Source: Ichthyophis bannanicus (Eukaryota > Chordata > Amphibia > Gymnophiona > Ichthyophiidae). Taken from it: a DNA stretch of 64,000 bases. The DNA is taken from assembly GCA_033557465.1 (NCBI GenBank), contig CM066048.1, positions 12,562,305 to 12,626,304 of the forward strand, read 5' to 3'. The translations under genes and the position numbers were made by a program. This document shows positions 30,154-40,359 of this stretch, piece after piece (positions within the stretch are counted from its first letter, which is position 1; every line of letters begins with the position of its first letter). The notes under the pieces are model-generated. The model was not told the DNA's origin, searched no databases, and saw only the letters and a list, made by a program, of their open reading frames with translations.

Positions 30154-31530
30154 CCTCCCAGAGGCATTTAGCGTGGGTAAGGCAAGTGGGTAGTTGTGTT
30201 TCTTATACTGTGAACTTTAAATGGAGGTTTTGGAAAGGCCTCCTGGGTAATGTAGTCCTACAGTAGTAAGAATGAGTCCACGTTGTGCACGAGTGGTTCA
30301 GGTTAAATTAGGATTTATTGCCCCTCCCGGGGTTGGATGTTGATGACCATGAACAAAGAATATATTTACAAAGAAACCATACTCCTGATGTGAACAAAAA
30401 TAGGCAACTTAAATAATGCTTATCTTCAGCTGTTACGGAATCAAAAAGAATAAAACAGTTTCCCTCCAAAATACTTCTTTTGGCTGTTTTTCTTCCTTCA
30501 GCAAAATCCAGTATTATTAACAAAGGGACTGCACATTGTCTGCCACCATATAAGAGCAGTCCATAAACACTTCGGACTCAGGGGTTTGATAAGGGTCCCA
30601 CTGCATAAGATTACCTTCTTCCTTAAGGTCTCTTAGAGAGGGTTCTTCTGCCTGCCACGCAAACCTCTCCGTTCCAATTACAGGGTTCCCTTCCCCCAAC
30701 CTGCTCTGTGAGTATGGGTGTTTGGCTTCCTGTGCACACAGCCCTCTGTAATTAAAAGGATATACGTTTCCCTCTTTTGTTTGGCTACAGGGAATTCTGT
30801 GTCTGCCTTTAGAATTGCTTTCTCCCAGGAATCTCCCTTGGCTACAAAAAGGTTGGTAAAACTTTTCTCTTCCCTTTCATAAAAGCTTGGTATCAGGGAA
30901 ATAAGCTTTACCTGCAGGCTGTCTGTTGTGAGCACAGCGTGGTTGTCTTTTCTGGTTCCCAGAGTAAACGTCTCTGCTTTTTGGATAGTAAAAATCCCCA
31001 GTGCTTTTTGTAGTTGAGCACTGCTCCCTAGGAACTGGACTTGAATATCTTCCCCAGCTCTCTTCCTCTGAGAAGTTCCTCCGAGTGGAATTGGGATTTC
31101 TTTCCCTTTTCCCTTCTCTCAGCCACAGACCTTGGCTGCCCTCGGAGTATCTATCTTTCTCTGGTTTTCTCCTTCTTTCAGCTTTCTCCACGCTTGCTGT
31201 GCTGCCTTTTCCTTCTGTCTCCGTGTCTGAGACTATGTCTGTGACTTTCTCCTTCTCCTTCTCTCTTTCTGTCCTATATTTAACTAAAGGCTTTTTATCT
31301 AAGTTTCTTTCTCCGTTGTGCTGAGCCACACCTCCCACCAGGTGTTCCCACTTCCCTGATGAGGCAGGAGCTAGCTCAGGGGATGGGCGTTCCCTAACAC
31401 TCTGTGACGTTCTTTGTTTAGGGTTTCCATGCCAACCCTCCATGCTTGTTTCAGCACTGACAGTTCTGGTTTCACTTTGTAGTGAATCCTCTGTCTCCAT
31501 CGGTTCTGAACCGTGCAATTCACGACACAG
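30149..31530 (-). mobile_element. Unclassified 1.38-kb insertion inside L1-2 ORF2
   Basis: L1-2 coding sequence stops after YYRYQLY (31532) and restarts at GDNCHGN (30150), so everything between is inserted. On the minus strand it starts near TGTCGTGAATTGCACGG and ends with CTCTGGGAGGGTGA. AATAAA (minus) lies at 30319-30314. No clear inverted repeats, no poly(A), and only a doubtful 3-4 bp duplication (GTG). A solo LTR or an internal fragment of an LTR element is possible; I could not show TG...CA ends, so the class is open. Confidence 0.5.
30877..31518 (-). CDS. Hypothetical 213-aa charged ORF within the insertion
   Basis: Starting MHGSEPMETEDSLQSETRTV, it is hydrophilic and rich in Glu, Lys, Arg and Ser, with EREKEKEKVTDIVSDTETEG and EKAERRRKPEKDRY. 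No Cys-His box, membrane segment or known domain is visible. It occupies nearly half of the insertion. It may be a gag-like remnant or a chance frame in purine-rich DNA; confidence that it is a real protein is low. Confidence 0.25.
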   Translation of the reverse strand: MHGSEPMETEDSLQSETRTVSAETSMEGWHGNPKQRTSQSVRERPSPELAPASSGKWEHLVGGVAQHNGERNLDKKPLVKYRTEREKEKEKVTDIVSDTETEGKGSTASVEKAERRRKPEKDRYSEGSQGLWLREGKRERNPNSTRRNFSEEESWGRYSSPVPREQCSTTKSTGDFYYPKSRDVYSGNQKRQPRCAHNRQPAGKAYFPDTKLL

Positions 31531-31531
31531 T

Positions 31532-32731
31532 ACAGCTGATAGCGGTAGTACAAGATAGATTTTTTAGCTCTCTGGTGTAACAGCTCATTTAGATCCACTT
31601 GTGCCTCCCATAGCTGTTTCTTAGTGGCTAACGTCGGTTGTTGCGCCGCCTGACGGCGTAGCTTAGTGACACGGCGTTCTAGACGGATAATGCGGTCCGC
31701 TATGATGCGCCGCTTCTGCGCAGCAAACCCAATGATGTCCCCCCGCAACACCACCTTTGCCGTCTCCCACACTAGTTCCGGGTCATCGCTGTGGCACTGG
31801 TGGTCAGCCTCGAATTCTCTCCAGCGCTGCCGGATAAACTGGATGAACTGTGCATCCCGGTAAAGCTCAAGGGGGAATCGCCAGATTCGCGTCCGGGTTA
31901 GATCTCTGCCCCAATGCAGGTCCGTCCATACGAACGCATGATCAGAGAGCTCCAACGGGCCTATCTGAACCTCCTCCACCTGGGCGAACAAGCCGCTGGA
32001 GAGCAAGAAAAAATCAATACGGGCCAAAGTGCCATGCGCTCGGGATTGATGAGTGAAGTCTCTCTCAGAGGGGTGTAAAAGCCGCCATGGGTCGATCAAG
32101 CCCAATCGCGTCCTAAATCTTTGTAACAGTCGGGCCTTCGGGCCCCGCTCCCGCGCTTCTCCTCCTCGGGAGGTGTCTAAATCGATGTCTAGTACCCCGT
32201 TAAAATCACCTCCTAAGATGAGGGGGCACTCGGGTAGTTGCTCCACTTGGGATGCCAACCCATCATAGAAACGGGGGTCTGATGTGTTAGGGCCATATAA
32301 GCTGCCAATGATCACTGGTTGCCCTTCGAGAGAGCCGTGTAGCAGGACGAATCTCCCGTTGGTGTCAGCTATAACCTTATCCGTTGCAAAGCGCACTCTT
32401 TTATGGATCAGCACGACCACCCCCCCTTCTTACCCAAGGCAGGTGAACCCCAAACTTGACCCACCCAGCCCCTGCGCAATTTATTGTGTTCCTCCGCTGT
32501 CTGGTGGGTTTCCTGAAGGAGGGCAATGTCACATTTATGTCTCGCTAGAGCCTGTAAAATTTTATAGCGCTTAACTGGGCTGCCCAGTCCACAGACATTC
32601 CAGGTAATTACCTTCAGAGGATCGGGGAAGTGCCATGGCCCATCCAAAAAGCTGTCCCTAGCTCCATAGAGGGGGCTCTCCCAGCCTGGAACCCCTCTCC
32701 TTCTTGAAAACAGAAGTCCTGAATCTGCCAA
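31532..32731 (-). pseudogene. L1/Tx1-like ORF2, endonuclease half
   Basis: APE-type endonuclease blocks in order: ITWNVCGLGSPVKRYKIL, CDIALLQETHQT, then after a frameshift near 32415 (in a C run) VVVLIHKRVRF, IIGSLYGPN, LILGGDFNGVLDIDLD, RIDFFLLSSG and ELSDHAFVWTDL. A basic linker ERRVTKLRRQAAQQPT leads to LLHQRAKKSILYYRYQLY, where the 1.38-kb insertion cuts it. Catalytic Glu (QETH), Asp/Asn (GDFN) and SDH residues are all present. Confidence 0.9.
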
Positions 32732-33992
32732 TAGATATAATATGGAGTGTAGGCTGACCCCTCCCCCCTCCCCCCTCCCCCTCCCCTCCCTGGTTCCCTG
32801 TTTCTCCCCCTCTCCCTTTCCCCGTAACTCTCAGTCCTCCCGGCTGGGCAGAACATACTTCCTATGGCAGTGACACCCACCCCACCCCTCGATGCACCTC
32901 CTTATTAACCACCTAGCTGGTTCTCCAGATCCCGTTGCAGACCCCCCGCCTCCATTACCCCCCAACTGAGAGAGGGATCTGCCCCTACTTTGCCCCATTA
33001 ATCCCCGGGGAGGCTTGGGTGGAATCGTCAAGGGGCGCTGTGTTGTGTTATCCAGGATGTTATGGGGTACGATGGAAGGAGCGGCATGTAGGGGGACCAC
33101 CCAAACCCCTCCCGGCCAGGTGGTGCCCCTACTCCCACCCCAACGCCCCTCGACTAGCTAACAATGAGCTCCGTCAATTGGGGACAAGGCCCCAATCAAG
33201 GGATTCCTCCCCAGTCCAGCGCTACGCGCTGAACCCTATATCAAGCCCCCGCCCTCCGGGGGGTCCACCATCATAGGCTCCAGGGGATATATAGAAGGGG
33301 TTCACCGAGCCCAGCTGCATCCCTGGACCATCGCAGGTAAAAGACGGGAACCGCATGGGATCAGCATCCGCTCAGGCGCCCCCCCCCCCGCCCCCATCTA
33401 GGACCATAGGACCCTCCAAGTAGCATAGCGCATGTTCGCCCACCCCAGAGAGCGACAGGGGGCCCAATCCACCAGGCCCATTGGCTCAAGCCACAGTGGA
33501 GTCCGCTGCCCCACCCCGGGGTCTCCACAGGATTAGGTCCCAAGCCACGGATGGGGGGTGGCCCTCCCCACCCACCCAACCACCCCCCCTTCTCAAAACC
33601 ATAATTTTATTAGCTGCCTATGATTTTCAACAGGATAGGAAGGAACCCATTCACCCCCCCCCCCCCTTCCCCACTGTCGCAGCATGCAATCCAAATCTCA
33701 ATTTGAAACAAACTGGTAACTTAGTTGCTAACTTCCCTTCCATTAACAAAGCAAAGCAACACTGTGTCCCATCATGTTGAAGACATCATACAGCTCAAAC
33801 ATACCACCCCGCTCACTTACAGTATGCCCGCCAGAGTCCGAATTCCCAAGAACTTTAGGGATCATGTCTCTTTAGGGTGTAGATCCATCGCAATGTCAAC
33901 TCGCTCCATGAAGCATGTGGAACATAGTCTGTTAGCTCACGGTACCAATCTCCGCGGGGGCTCTCCTCGGCCGTAAATCCACCGCATTCCCC

Positions 33993-34817
33993 TCACGAGG
34001 TAGAAGCAGACTCGTTCGCCAGTTCCTCAATGAAGGATTGGGCCTCCGTCGGGGTCCGCAAAAAGCGTGGTCGTCCCTGATGTTCCACCCGAAGACGGGC
34101 CGGGTATAACAGAGCGAAGCGCACCCCTTTGCTAAATAGTTGCGTGCAAACAGTTGAGTAAGCTTTCCTCTGCTGGCTTACTAGGGCTGAGTAGTCCTGG
34201 AAAACCAGGATCTGTTCCGTATCCGCGGGGTGATTTCTGCGGTTTCTAGCCATCTTTAAGACCTCTTCTTTTTGGCGAAAGTCCAGAAATCGGGCAATCA
34301 CAGCACGCGGTCTCCGTGCATTCTCCCTTTTAGGGCCCAGCCTATGCACCCGCTCCAGATGGATAGGGCCTGCCATGCTGCCATTTGAGATTTTCGCTAT
34401 CCAAGCCAGCAAGAACTTAGAGAGAGCACCATCTGCCACAGACTCAGCGATGCCTATAAACCGGAGGTTTTTCCGCCTTCCGCGGTTCTCGAGGTCTTCC
34501 AGCCGCTCTCCTTGTTGCTTTACTAGGAGTTCCAAGGCCTCCACTTTGGTCTGCATGGTCTGCTGGGTGTCCTCAACATCCGAGATGCGGGACTCCACGT
34601 ACTCTATACGGCCGGTAAATTCCGTGATAGACTGGCTGACACTGTGCATCTGGTCCGTCAATTCGCAGAAGCGGCTATCTAATGCCCGCACTACTGCCGC
34701 ACTAACTTCTGCCACCAGCCCCTGGTTATCATCCGCTTTTGGGCTCCTGGGCATGCTCTCCGCCATCTTGCCCTCGGGGGGTCTGGGCTTCTCTCTCCGG
34801 AGCTGTTTCGTTGCCAT
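33993..34817 (-). CDS. L1/Tx1-like ORF1 protein, intact (274 aa)
   Basis: A complete ORF beginning MATKQLRREKPRPPEGKMAE. A heptad-rich coiled coil spans roughly residues 45-115 (EYVESRISDVEDTQQTMQTK, LLVKQQGERLEDLENRGRR). It is followed by the RRM-like phrase KNLRFIGIAESV, HLERVHRLG, RPRAVIARFLDFRQKEEVL and the C-terminal domain ILVFQDYSALVSQQRKAYS with FALLYPARLRVEHQG. Length and order fit L1 ORF1. The ATG lies about 180 nt from the element's 5' end. It is the only undamaged retrotransposon gene in the window. Confidence 0.9.
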   Translation of the reverse strand: MATKQLRREKPRPPEGKMAESMPRSPKADDNQGLVAEVSAAVVRALDSRFCELTDQMHSVSQSITEFTGRIEYVESRISDVEDTQQTMQTKVEALELLVKQQGERLEDLENRGRRKNLRFIGIAESVADGALSKFLLAWIAKISNGSMAGPIHLERVHRLGPKRENARRPRAVIARFLDFRQKEEVLKMARNRRNHPADTEQILVFQDYSALVSQQRKAYSTVCTQLFSKGVRFALLYPARLRVEHQGRPRFLRTPTEAQSFIEELANESASTS

Positions 34818-34998
34818 CAGACCACCTCCGATATCGCTGAGCGTTGGCTAGACCCTCCCGCGCTTCGTTCTTCACTGGGGCAGGGGTTTGTAGGTGATCG
34901 ACTGAGGTATAGCTGAAAATGTTGCCGGTTTTTCGGGGTAGGTATCAGGAGCCGATCGCCACACGTCCGATCAGCTCATTGCCTTACCGGAAGTTCTC

Positions 34999-35013
34999 CA
35001 AACCAGACCCTTT
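34999..35013. repeat. 15-bp target-site duplication, right copy (L1-2)
   Basis: Identical to 27107-27121. Confidence 0.9.
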
Positions 35014-35774
35014 AAAAGATGTCACCGCCAAGCCTCCCACTGCAGAAAGCATGAGCGGAGGCATCTTTCTGCCAGGGATTGAAGTTTGAAAACACTGTGA
35101 CAAAGTGCAGCAGGCAGAGACCGATGTGAGTTGTGAGAAACCTGCTACTGCCCTCCTCAAAGACCTAATAAAAATGGCTGTGATCTCATGGTGCTGCCCC
35201 CAAGTGTGAGGCTAGAGGGCAGCATCCCATGTTGGCAGCCATTTTGGATTGGCCCAATGATGGGGCAGGAACAGAGAGGACTACTCCTGTCCCATGGACC
35301 CACTAGACCACAAGGGATCAGTAAGATATGTGTATCAGATGATCCGGAACAACCGCGGCCCCCCCCCCCCATTTGCCAGCTGGCTATCAAGGAGCTTTGT
35401 CTCATGGAGAGGTGGGATGTGGGAAGGAGGGGAGGCTGTGGGGTCCCGCCTCTATGAGTAGTGGATTAGGTGTGGGGAGGGATGGGTCTTATCCTGATTA
35501 GCTAGCCAGAATTCAGTTTACCTTGGGGGAGGTACACCAATCCCCTCTGAATAGCTCCCAATTGCCATTTTTGCATGGTGGCTGCCAACCATCGCCACCC
35601 CCACTCTTTGCCTCAATCCTGTCCCTAGAACCCAGCACTGCATGATAATCAGATATTGCAGAAAATTGTCTGCTATATCTGATTCTTTTGTAGGTTAACA
35701 GCTACTGCAGGGTGTTAATTCTGTGTTAGCCTCATGGTAGCAGCTAGTGCCCTTTAGTAGACATACTCCATGGT
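35014..35774. other. Unclassified sequence
   Basis: The first part continues whatever L1-2 inserted into (see 26945-27106). The rest has a C run at 35359-35370 and low-complexity patches, with no conserved reading frame, terminal repeat or SINE signature that I recognise. Confidence 0.35.
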
Positions 35775-35911
35775 AGCATAGTCAGGGCCGGATTTACCTA
35801 TACGCCATGTACGCCATAGCGTAGGGCCCACAGCTGGCAAGGGCCCACAAAAATGGAACAAGTTAGCTTTTTTTTTAAAATAAAATTTAAAAAAAAAACC
35901 TGCTGGCTGAT

Positions 35912-36197
35912 GCGGCAGCATGGACTGACCCGCGGGGGCCCCCTCTGCAAGCTCGATCCGTCGGTCCCTCCCTCCCTCCCTCCGTGCAGGCTGTGAGAGA
36001 TGCGAAGGGAGACTGTCTCCCTCGCGTCTCTGTTAAGCTCGCAGGGGCTGATAGGAAATTTCCCATCAGCCCCTGCGGGCTTAACAGAGACGCGAGGGAG
36101 ACAGTCTCCCTTCGTGCCTCTCACAGCCTGCAGGGAGGGAGGGACCGACGGATCAAGCTTGCAGAGGGGGCCCCCACGGGTCAGTCCATGCTGCCGC
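35912..36197. repeat. 286-bp near-perfect palindrome
   Basis: GCGGCAGCATGGACTGACC at the left returns as GGTCAGTCCATGCTGCCGC at the right, and the arms pair with few mismatches to a centre at 36058/36059 (GGAAATTTCC, itself palindromic). There is essentially no loop. Minus and plus frames encode the same peptide-like strings because of the symmetry; these are not genes. Such palindromes extrude cruciforms and are prone to deletion. Confidence 0.88.
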
Positions 36198-36261
36198 GGC
36201 AGCAGAGGGGGCCCCGCGGCGGCAGCCATCAGATTTTTTTTTAAATTAAATTTTACTTTAG

Positions 36262-37000
36262 GCCAACGGGGGGGGGGGGGGGGGTAGGACTGGTAATGGG
36301 CTATTGGGGGGCCTGGGGCTGGGACTGGAAATGGGCTGGGGGGGTTAAGGCTGGAGGTGGGCTGATGTGGTTAGGACTGGTAATGGGCTGGTGGGGGGGG
36401 GTTAGAACTGGTAATGGGCTTTGGGGGGGTTAAGACTGGTAATGGGCTGTGGGCTGATGGGGGCTGTCTGGTAATGGGCTAGTGGGGTGCTAGCACTGGA
36501 AAGCGGCTGGGGGGGTTAAGACTGGAGGTGGGCTGATGGGGTTAGGACTGGTAATGGGCTGTTGGCGGGGGGGGGGGGGGTTAGAACAGGTAATGGGCTT
36601 TGGGGGGGTTAAGACTGGTAATGGGCTGTGGGCTGATGGGGCTGTCTGGTAATGGGCTATGGGGGGGCTAGGACTGGAAATGGGCTGGGGGTTAAGACTG
36701 GAGGTGGGCTGATGGGGTTAGGACTGGTAATGGGCTGTGGGCTGATGGGGGGGTTAGGACTGGCAATGGGCTATGGGGGGCTGACTGGAAATGGGTTGAT
36801 GGGGTTAGGACTGGAAGTGGGCTGATGGGGGGTTAGGACTGGTAATGGGTTATAGGGGGGGCTTAAACTGAAAATGGGGTGATGGGGGGTTAGGACTGTA
36901 AGTGGGTTGATGGGGGGCTAGGACTGGTATTGGGTTGGGGGGTTGCTAGGACTGGAAATGGGCTGATGGGTGGCTAGGACTGGAAATGGGCTGATGCAGG
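36262..37000. repeat. G-rich minisatellite, GGTTAGGACTGGTAATGGGCTG unit
   Basis: More than fifteen imperfect copies of GGACTGGTAATGGGCTG plus a variable G run (unit about 30-45 bp). A higher-order repeat is visible, since 36330-36480 resembles 36515-36650. The plus strand has many runs of five or more G and could form quadruplexes. Confidence 0.8.
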
Positions 37001-38077
37001 GACTAGAAGGGAATGGATGCTGGGTGAGGCTGGAACTAGAAGGGAGCTGATGTTGGGGGAGGATTAGAATGGGATGGGGCTGGAAGAGTAAAATGGAGAA
37101 GGGAAAAATATTTTGTGTGGGAGGGATAAAAAATCTACAATTGGCCGGGTATTGGGAGAGTAAGTGGGGATTGAGGATGGAGGGGTAAAATTTGAGTGGA
37201 TGAAATAGGAATGAGGAAAGAGCAAAAGGAGAAAGATTAGTATGTTAAAGCAGATGTAGAGAGAGAATGGAAAAAAACTAGAAGAGAGAAGAAAGGACAA
37301 ATGGACAGCAGACGATGGAGAGTTAGCAGAAGACACGAGGAAACCAGAAGAAAGTGGCTGGAGCAATTGCAGCTGAAAAAAAATGCACAAAAGGTAGAAA
37401 AATATCTCTTTATTTTGAATTTATTAATTGGAATATGTCAGCTCTCGTAAATGTGCATCATTAACGTCTGCGCTTTGTTTAGTACAAGAGCAAATTAATG
37501 TATAGTTTTATTTCTACAGTGTTGTACATTCCAAGTTTGGCTTTTGGGATTCCCAGTTTAATTATTGTCTTCCTGTTTCTAAATTGTGATTACTTGTTTG
37601 GTGATGGTCTATGTTCTGCATGTGTAACTGAGCTGAGGTGTTCTGTTTATATAATTCCTATTTGACATTGCCACTTGTCCTCTTTCCCCAGTAGGTCATG
37701 TATTGTTGTTCTCTGAAATGTATTGGTTTAATATTTGCAGTGTTGCCTTTTGATTGGTAGAGTATGGTGCTTTGTGAGTCCTGGTAATGCTGTCAGGATA
37801 CAGCGGGTTTGCTATGGGTTCTAAATGGGCAGTGTTTGTAGTAGTTCCTAATGTGTCTGGCAGTTGGCACTGGATTATAGTAATGTAGAAATCTTTTAGT
37901 CTTTCTTTATCCATACACTCATTAAGAGGCACGTTTACTAAAGTTAGTATATGGTAACATTATGCAAATATTTATGCAAATGAGGCCCCGCCCCCCCCTT
38001 GGGCAGCCCCTGCAGGGGGCCCACAATTTTTGTTGGCGTAGGGCCTCACTCAAGGTAAATCTGGCCCTGAGCATAGT

Positions 38078-38460
38078 AACACAGTATATAACATCAAATA
38101 AAGACCAATATGGCCCATGTAGTCTGCCCAGCAAGTTGGCCAGAGTGGTTGCAACTGCAGCTCCGTGTAGGTCACCCCTCTCTATGCCTGTGTCTAGAGT
38201 TGTACCTGCTGATCGGTGCAGTCAGCCCCCTTCTATTTATTGGGTATTAAAGATACTTATGTTTGTTTTGATTTTATTCTCTTGCTATAAAGGGATCCAC
38301 TGTGTCTGCCCCATGCTATTTTCAATTTCATCACTGTATTTGCCCCCACCACCTATATCGGGAGGGCATTCCAAGCATCTACCACCCTTTCAGCGAAAAA
38401 GCATTTCCTGATGCTTAAGTTTACCGCCTTGCAGAAATTTGAAAATAGGCTTTGACTCCT
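38078..38460 (-). mobile_element. LINE 3' end, CR1-like (reverse)
   Basis: ATAGTAACACAGTATATAAC, AAAGACCAATATGGCCCATG, then CGGGAGGGCATTCCAAGCATC and CACCCTTTCAGCGAAAAAGCATTTCC. This is the reversed 3' portion of a CR1-group LINE: read on minus, the last part encodes a KCFFAERVVDAWNALP-like C-terminus. It is a different subfamily from the 46110 copy. It is adjacent to the right hAT duplication. Confidence 0.55.
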
Positions 38461-38519
38461 CCCTTTCCTTTTCCTCCCATATCCAACAGATAGCTAAGAC
38501 CTGTCACTTCTTTCTCTAT

Positions 38520-39215
38520 AACATTAACAAAATTTGCCCCTTCTTTCCTGAACACACTACTAAAACATTTGTCCGCTCTAATTACTTCCCATCTTGATTA
38601 TTGTAGCCTCCTTTTTGCTGATCTCCCTCTGAGCTGACGCTCCCCCTTCAATCTGTTCGGAACTCTGCTACATGACTAATCTTTTGCCAGCCTCGATATA
38701 CTTCTATAATCCCACTTCTCAAGTCACTTCATTGGCTTTTCTTCTGTTTCTGTATCCAGTTCAAACTTCTCCTTTTGACCTATAAGTGCATTCATTCTTT
38801 TGCTGCTCACTACCTCTCCTGTCTCCTCTCCCCCTATGCCCCTCCTCGGGAACTCCGCTTGTCTACTGGCTTGCTTTTCTCTCTTTGCCCTTTTCCTCCA
38901 CTGCCATCTCCAGACTTTGCTCCTTTCACCTCGCTGCTCCTTATGCCTGGAACAAACTACCTGAGTCTGTACGTCAGGCTTCATCTCTGCCCCTTCTCAA
39001 GTCCATGCTAAAGGCTCACCTCTTTGAGGCTGCTTTTGGATCCTGATCCCTTGTTCCTTGTGTCTCCTTACCCTTCCCTATTTGTACCCTTATTCTTATC
39101 TTTTGTCTTGTCTGTCTTATTTCGATTTTGTTGTTTTTATATTGTAAGCTCTAACGAGCAGGGACCGTCTTTATATAATGTTTGTGCAGCGCTGTGTATG
39201 CCTTGTAGCTTTATA
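38520..39215 (+). pseudogene. L2 C-terminus and 3' end
   Basis: Frames encode IPLLKSLHWLFFCFCIQFKL, LLSPYAPPRELRLSTG, and KSMLKAHLFEAAFGS followed by a stop near 39045. The 3' UTR contains ATTGTAAGCTCTAACGAGCAGG and GACCGTCTTTATATAATG, the diagnostic L2 3' phrase. The reading frame shifts several times. Confidence 0.78.
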
Positions 39216-39364
39216 GTCGTAGTAGTAGATCAGAGCAGGGATTCTGGAGAAATAGTGTCCCAGTGGCAGTCCCAGTCATGGCAAAGAACCCCTGATGCAT
39301 AGACCTGCCTGTAACAGACTGCCCCTCCCCTCCTGTCCCCTTCTGACCACACTCACACACTACT

Positions 39365-39480
39365 ATGAACATAAGAACATACCATACTGGGTCAGACCAA
39401 GGTCCATCAAGCCCAGTATCCTGCCTCCAACTGTGGCCAATCTAGATCATACGTACCTAGCAGTTTCCCCAAAAGACACT
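39365..39480 (-). mobile_element. CR1 3' end fragment (reverse)
   Basis: GAACATAAGAACATACCATAC, TGGGTCAGACCAAGGTCC, then CAATCTAGATCATACGTACC. The same terminal phrase as at 18796 and 63664; only about 115 bp is present. Confidence 0.75.
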
Positions 39481-39789
39481 ATGTGTGCAGAAGGGCTGGA
39501 AATAATTCCATGAAGCATGTTCTGTGTTTTCCCCAGTATACAGCCTCCTTGCTGTCACACCCCCACCCCTGCTAGGATGCTTCTTAGTGATTCAGATGAG
39601 TATTTCATGTAAAACCTAGTGAATGAGCTATATAGCTTTCTTAAAGGTTACTACATATAATCATGTAGTATGGTGCTGGTTGCTGTGTGAAAGAGAACGC
39701 TATTTAGCTCACACCTCTCAAAAGTTCAAAGTGAGTTGCCTTCAGGTACAGTAGGAACGTTTCTATCCCCACAGAGCTTAAGGTATAAG

Positions 39790-39915
39790 GTTGCACCTGA
39801 GGCAATGAAGAGTTAAGTGACTTGCTCAAGACCACAAGGAGTAGCAGTGGAGTTTGAACCTGGCTTCCCTGGTTCTTAGCCCACTACTGTAATGGTTAGG
39901 CTACTCCTCCTGCTA
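39790..39915 (-). mobile_element. MIR-like SINE (reverse)
   Basis: CCTGAGGCAATGAAGAGTTAAG, CTTGCTCAAGACCACAAGGAG and GTTTGAACC...CCTAACCATT-type sequence are the reversed MIR core, B box and A box. It ends with GCTACTCCTCC. Confidence 0.6.
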
Positions 39916-40226
39916 TCGTCAGGAACGGCTAATCATTAGATATATTACCACAGTTCTGTTTCATTATATCACTCTTCCTAATCCAAGGGAATGCTTGGGA
40001 ACCAAACCACTCCTCACCTCTTCCCTCCAGATCAGAAACACCCACACACAGAAGGGTTGGAAAGAATTCTGTGAGTCATGCTCTGCTTGCTTTCCCTACT
40101 TGTTTCACTTAGCAGGGAGCTCTTTCAACCCTGCACAAACTCCTTTCGTTGAGTTAATATGGCCTATGATGTTTCTGGAGAGGAAGCCTGAACAGCTCAG
40201 TAAAAAGAGAGTGCACAGAATCTTTC

Positions 40227-40228
<2 letters not shown>

Positions 40229-40255
<27 letters not shown>
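40229..40255. repeat. (GA)n microsatellite
   Basis: About thirteen uninterrupted GA units. It lies within a region of imperfect CAGTAAAAAGAGAGTGCACAG reiterations (40195-40360). Confidence 0.9.
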
Positions 40256-40257
<2 letters not shown>

Positions 40258-40359
40258 CATGCATAGGTTAGTAGAAAGAATGTGCACAAAGTATTTCAGA
40301 ACTCAGAGCACACTGCTCAGTAAAGAGAGAGCTTGCACAGACTGTTTCTGGAGAGAAAC

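Larger units (their letters stand above)
27122..34998 (-). mobile_element. L1/Tx1-like LINE, full length, reverse, with internal insertion (L1-2)
   Basis: From its 5' end at 34998 the element has a leader, an intact ORF1 (34817-33993), a long C-rich inter-ORF region of about 1.25 kb (33992-32740), ORF2 split as endonuclease (32731-31532) and RT (30150-27427), and a short 3' UTR ending in an A run (T run at 27118-27129 on plus). A 1.38-kb insertion lies between the two ORF2 halves. Without it the element is about 6.5 kb. The 15-bp duplications are exact. This is a different family from L1-1: ORF1 and ORF2 are clearly diverged. Confidence 0.93.
35783..38069. mobile_element. Non-autonomous hAT-like DNA transposon
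   Basis: It starts CAGGGCCGGATTTACCT and ends AGGTAAATCTGGCCCTG, imperfect 17-bp terminal inverted repeats of hAT style. The 8 bp AGCATAGT flank both sides (35775-35782 and 38070-38077), the hAT duplication length. Both ends also share subterminal GGGCCC and GGCGTAGGGCC motifs. It has no transposase ORF; instead it holds a 286-bp palindrome and a G-rich minisatellite. It would have relied on a transposase encoded elsewhere. Confidence 0.9.

Noticed and set aside
31001..31324. Leu/Ser-rich plus-strand frame resembling a signal or membrane protein
   Set aside because: It is the shadow of the purine-rich 213-codon minus-strand frame; hydrophobicity comes from the pyrimidine-rich strand.
35798..36287. 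Near-identical peptides on opposite strands
   Set aside because: They result from the 286-bp palindrome and are not genes.
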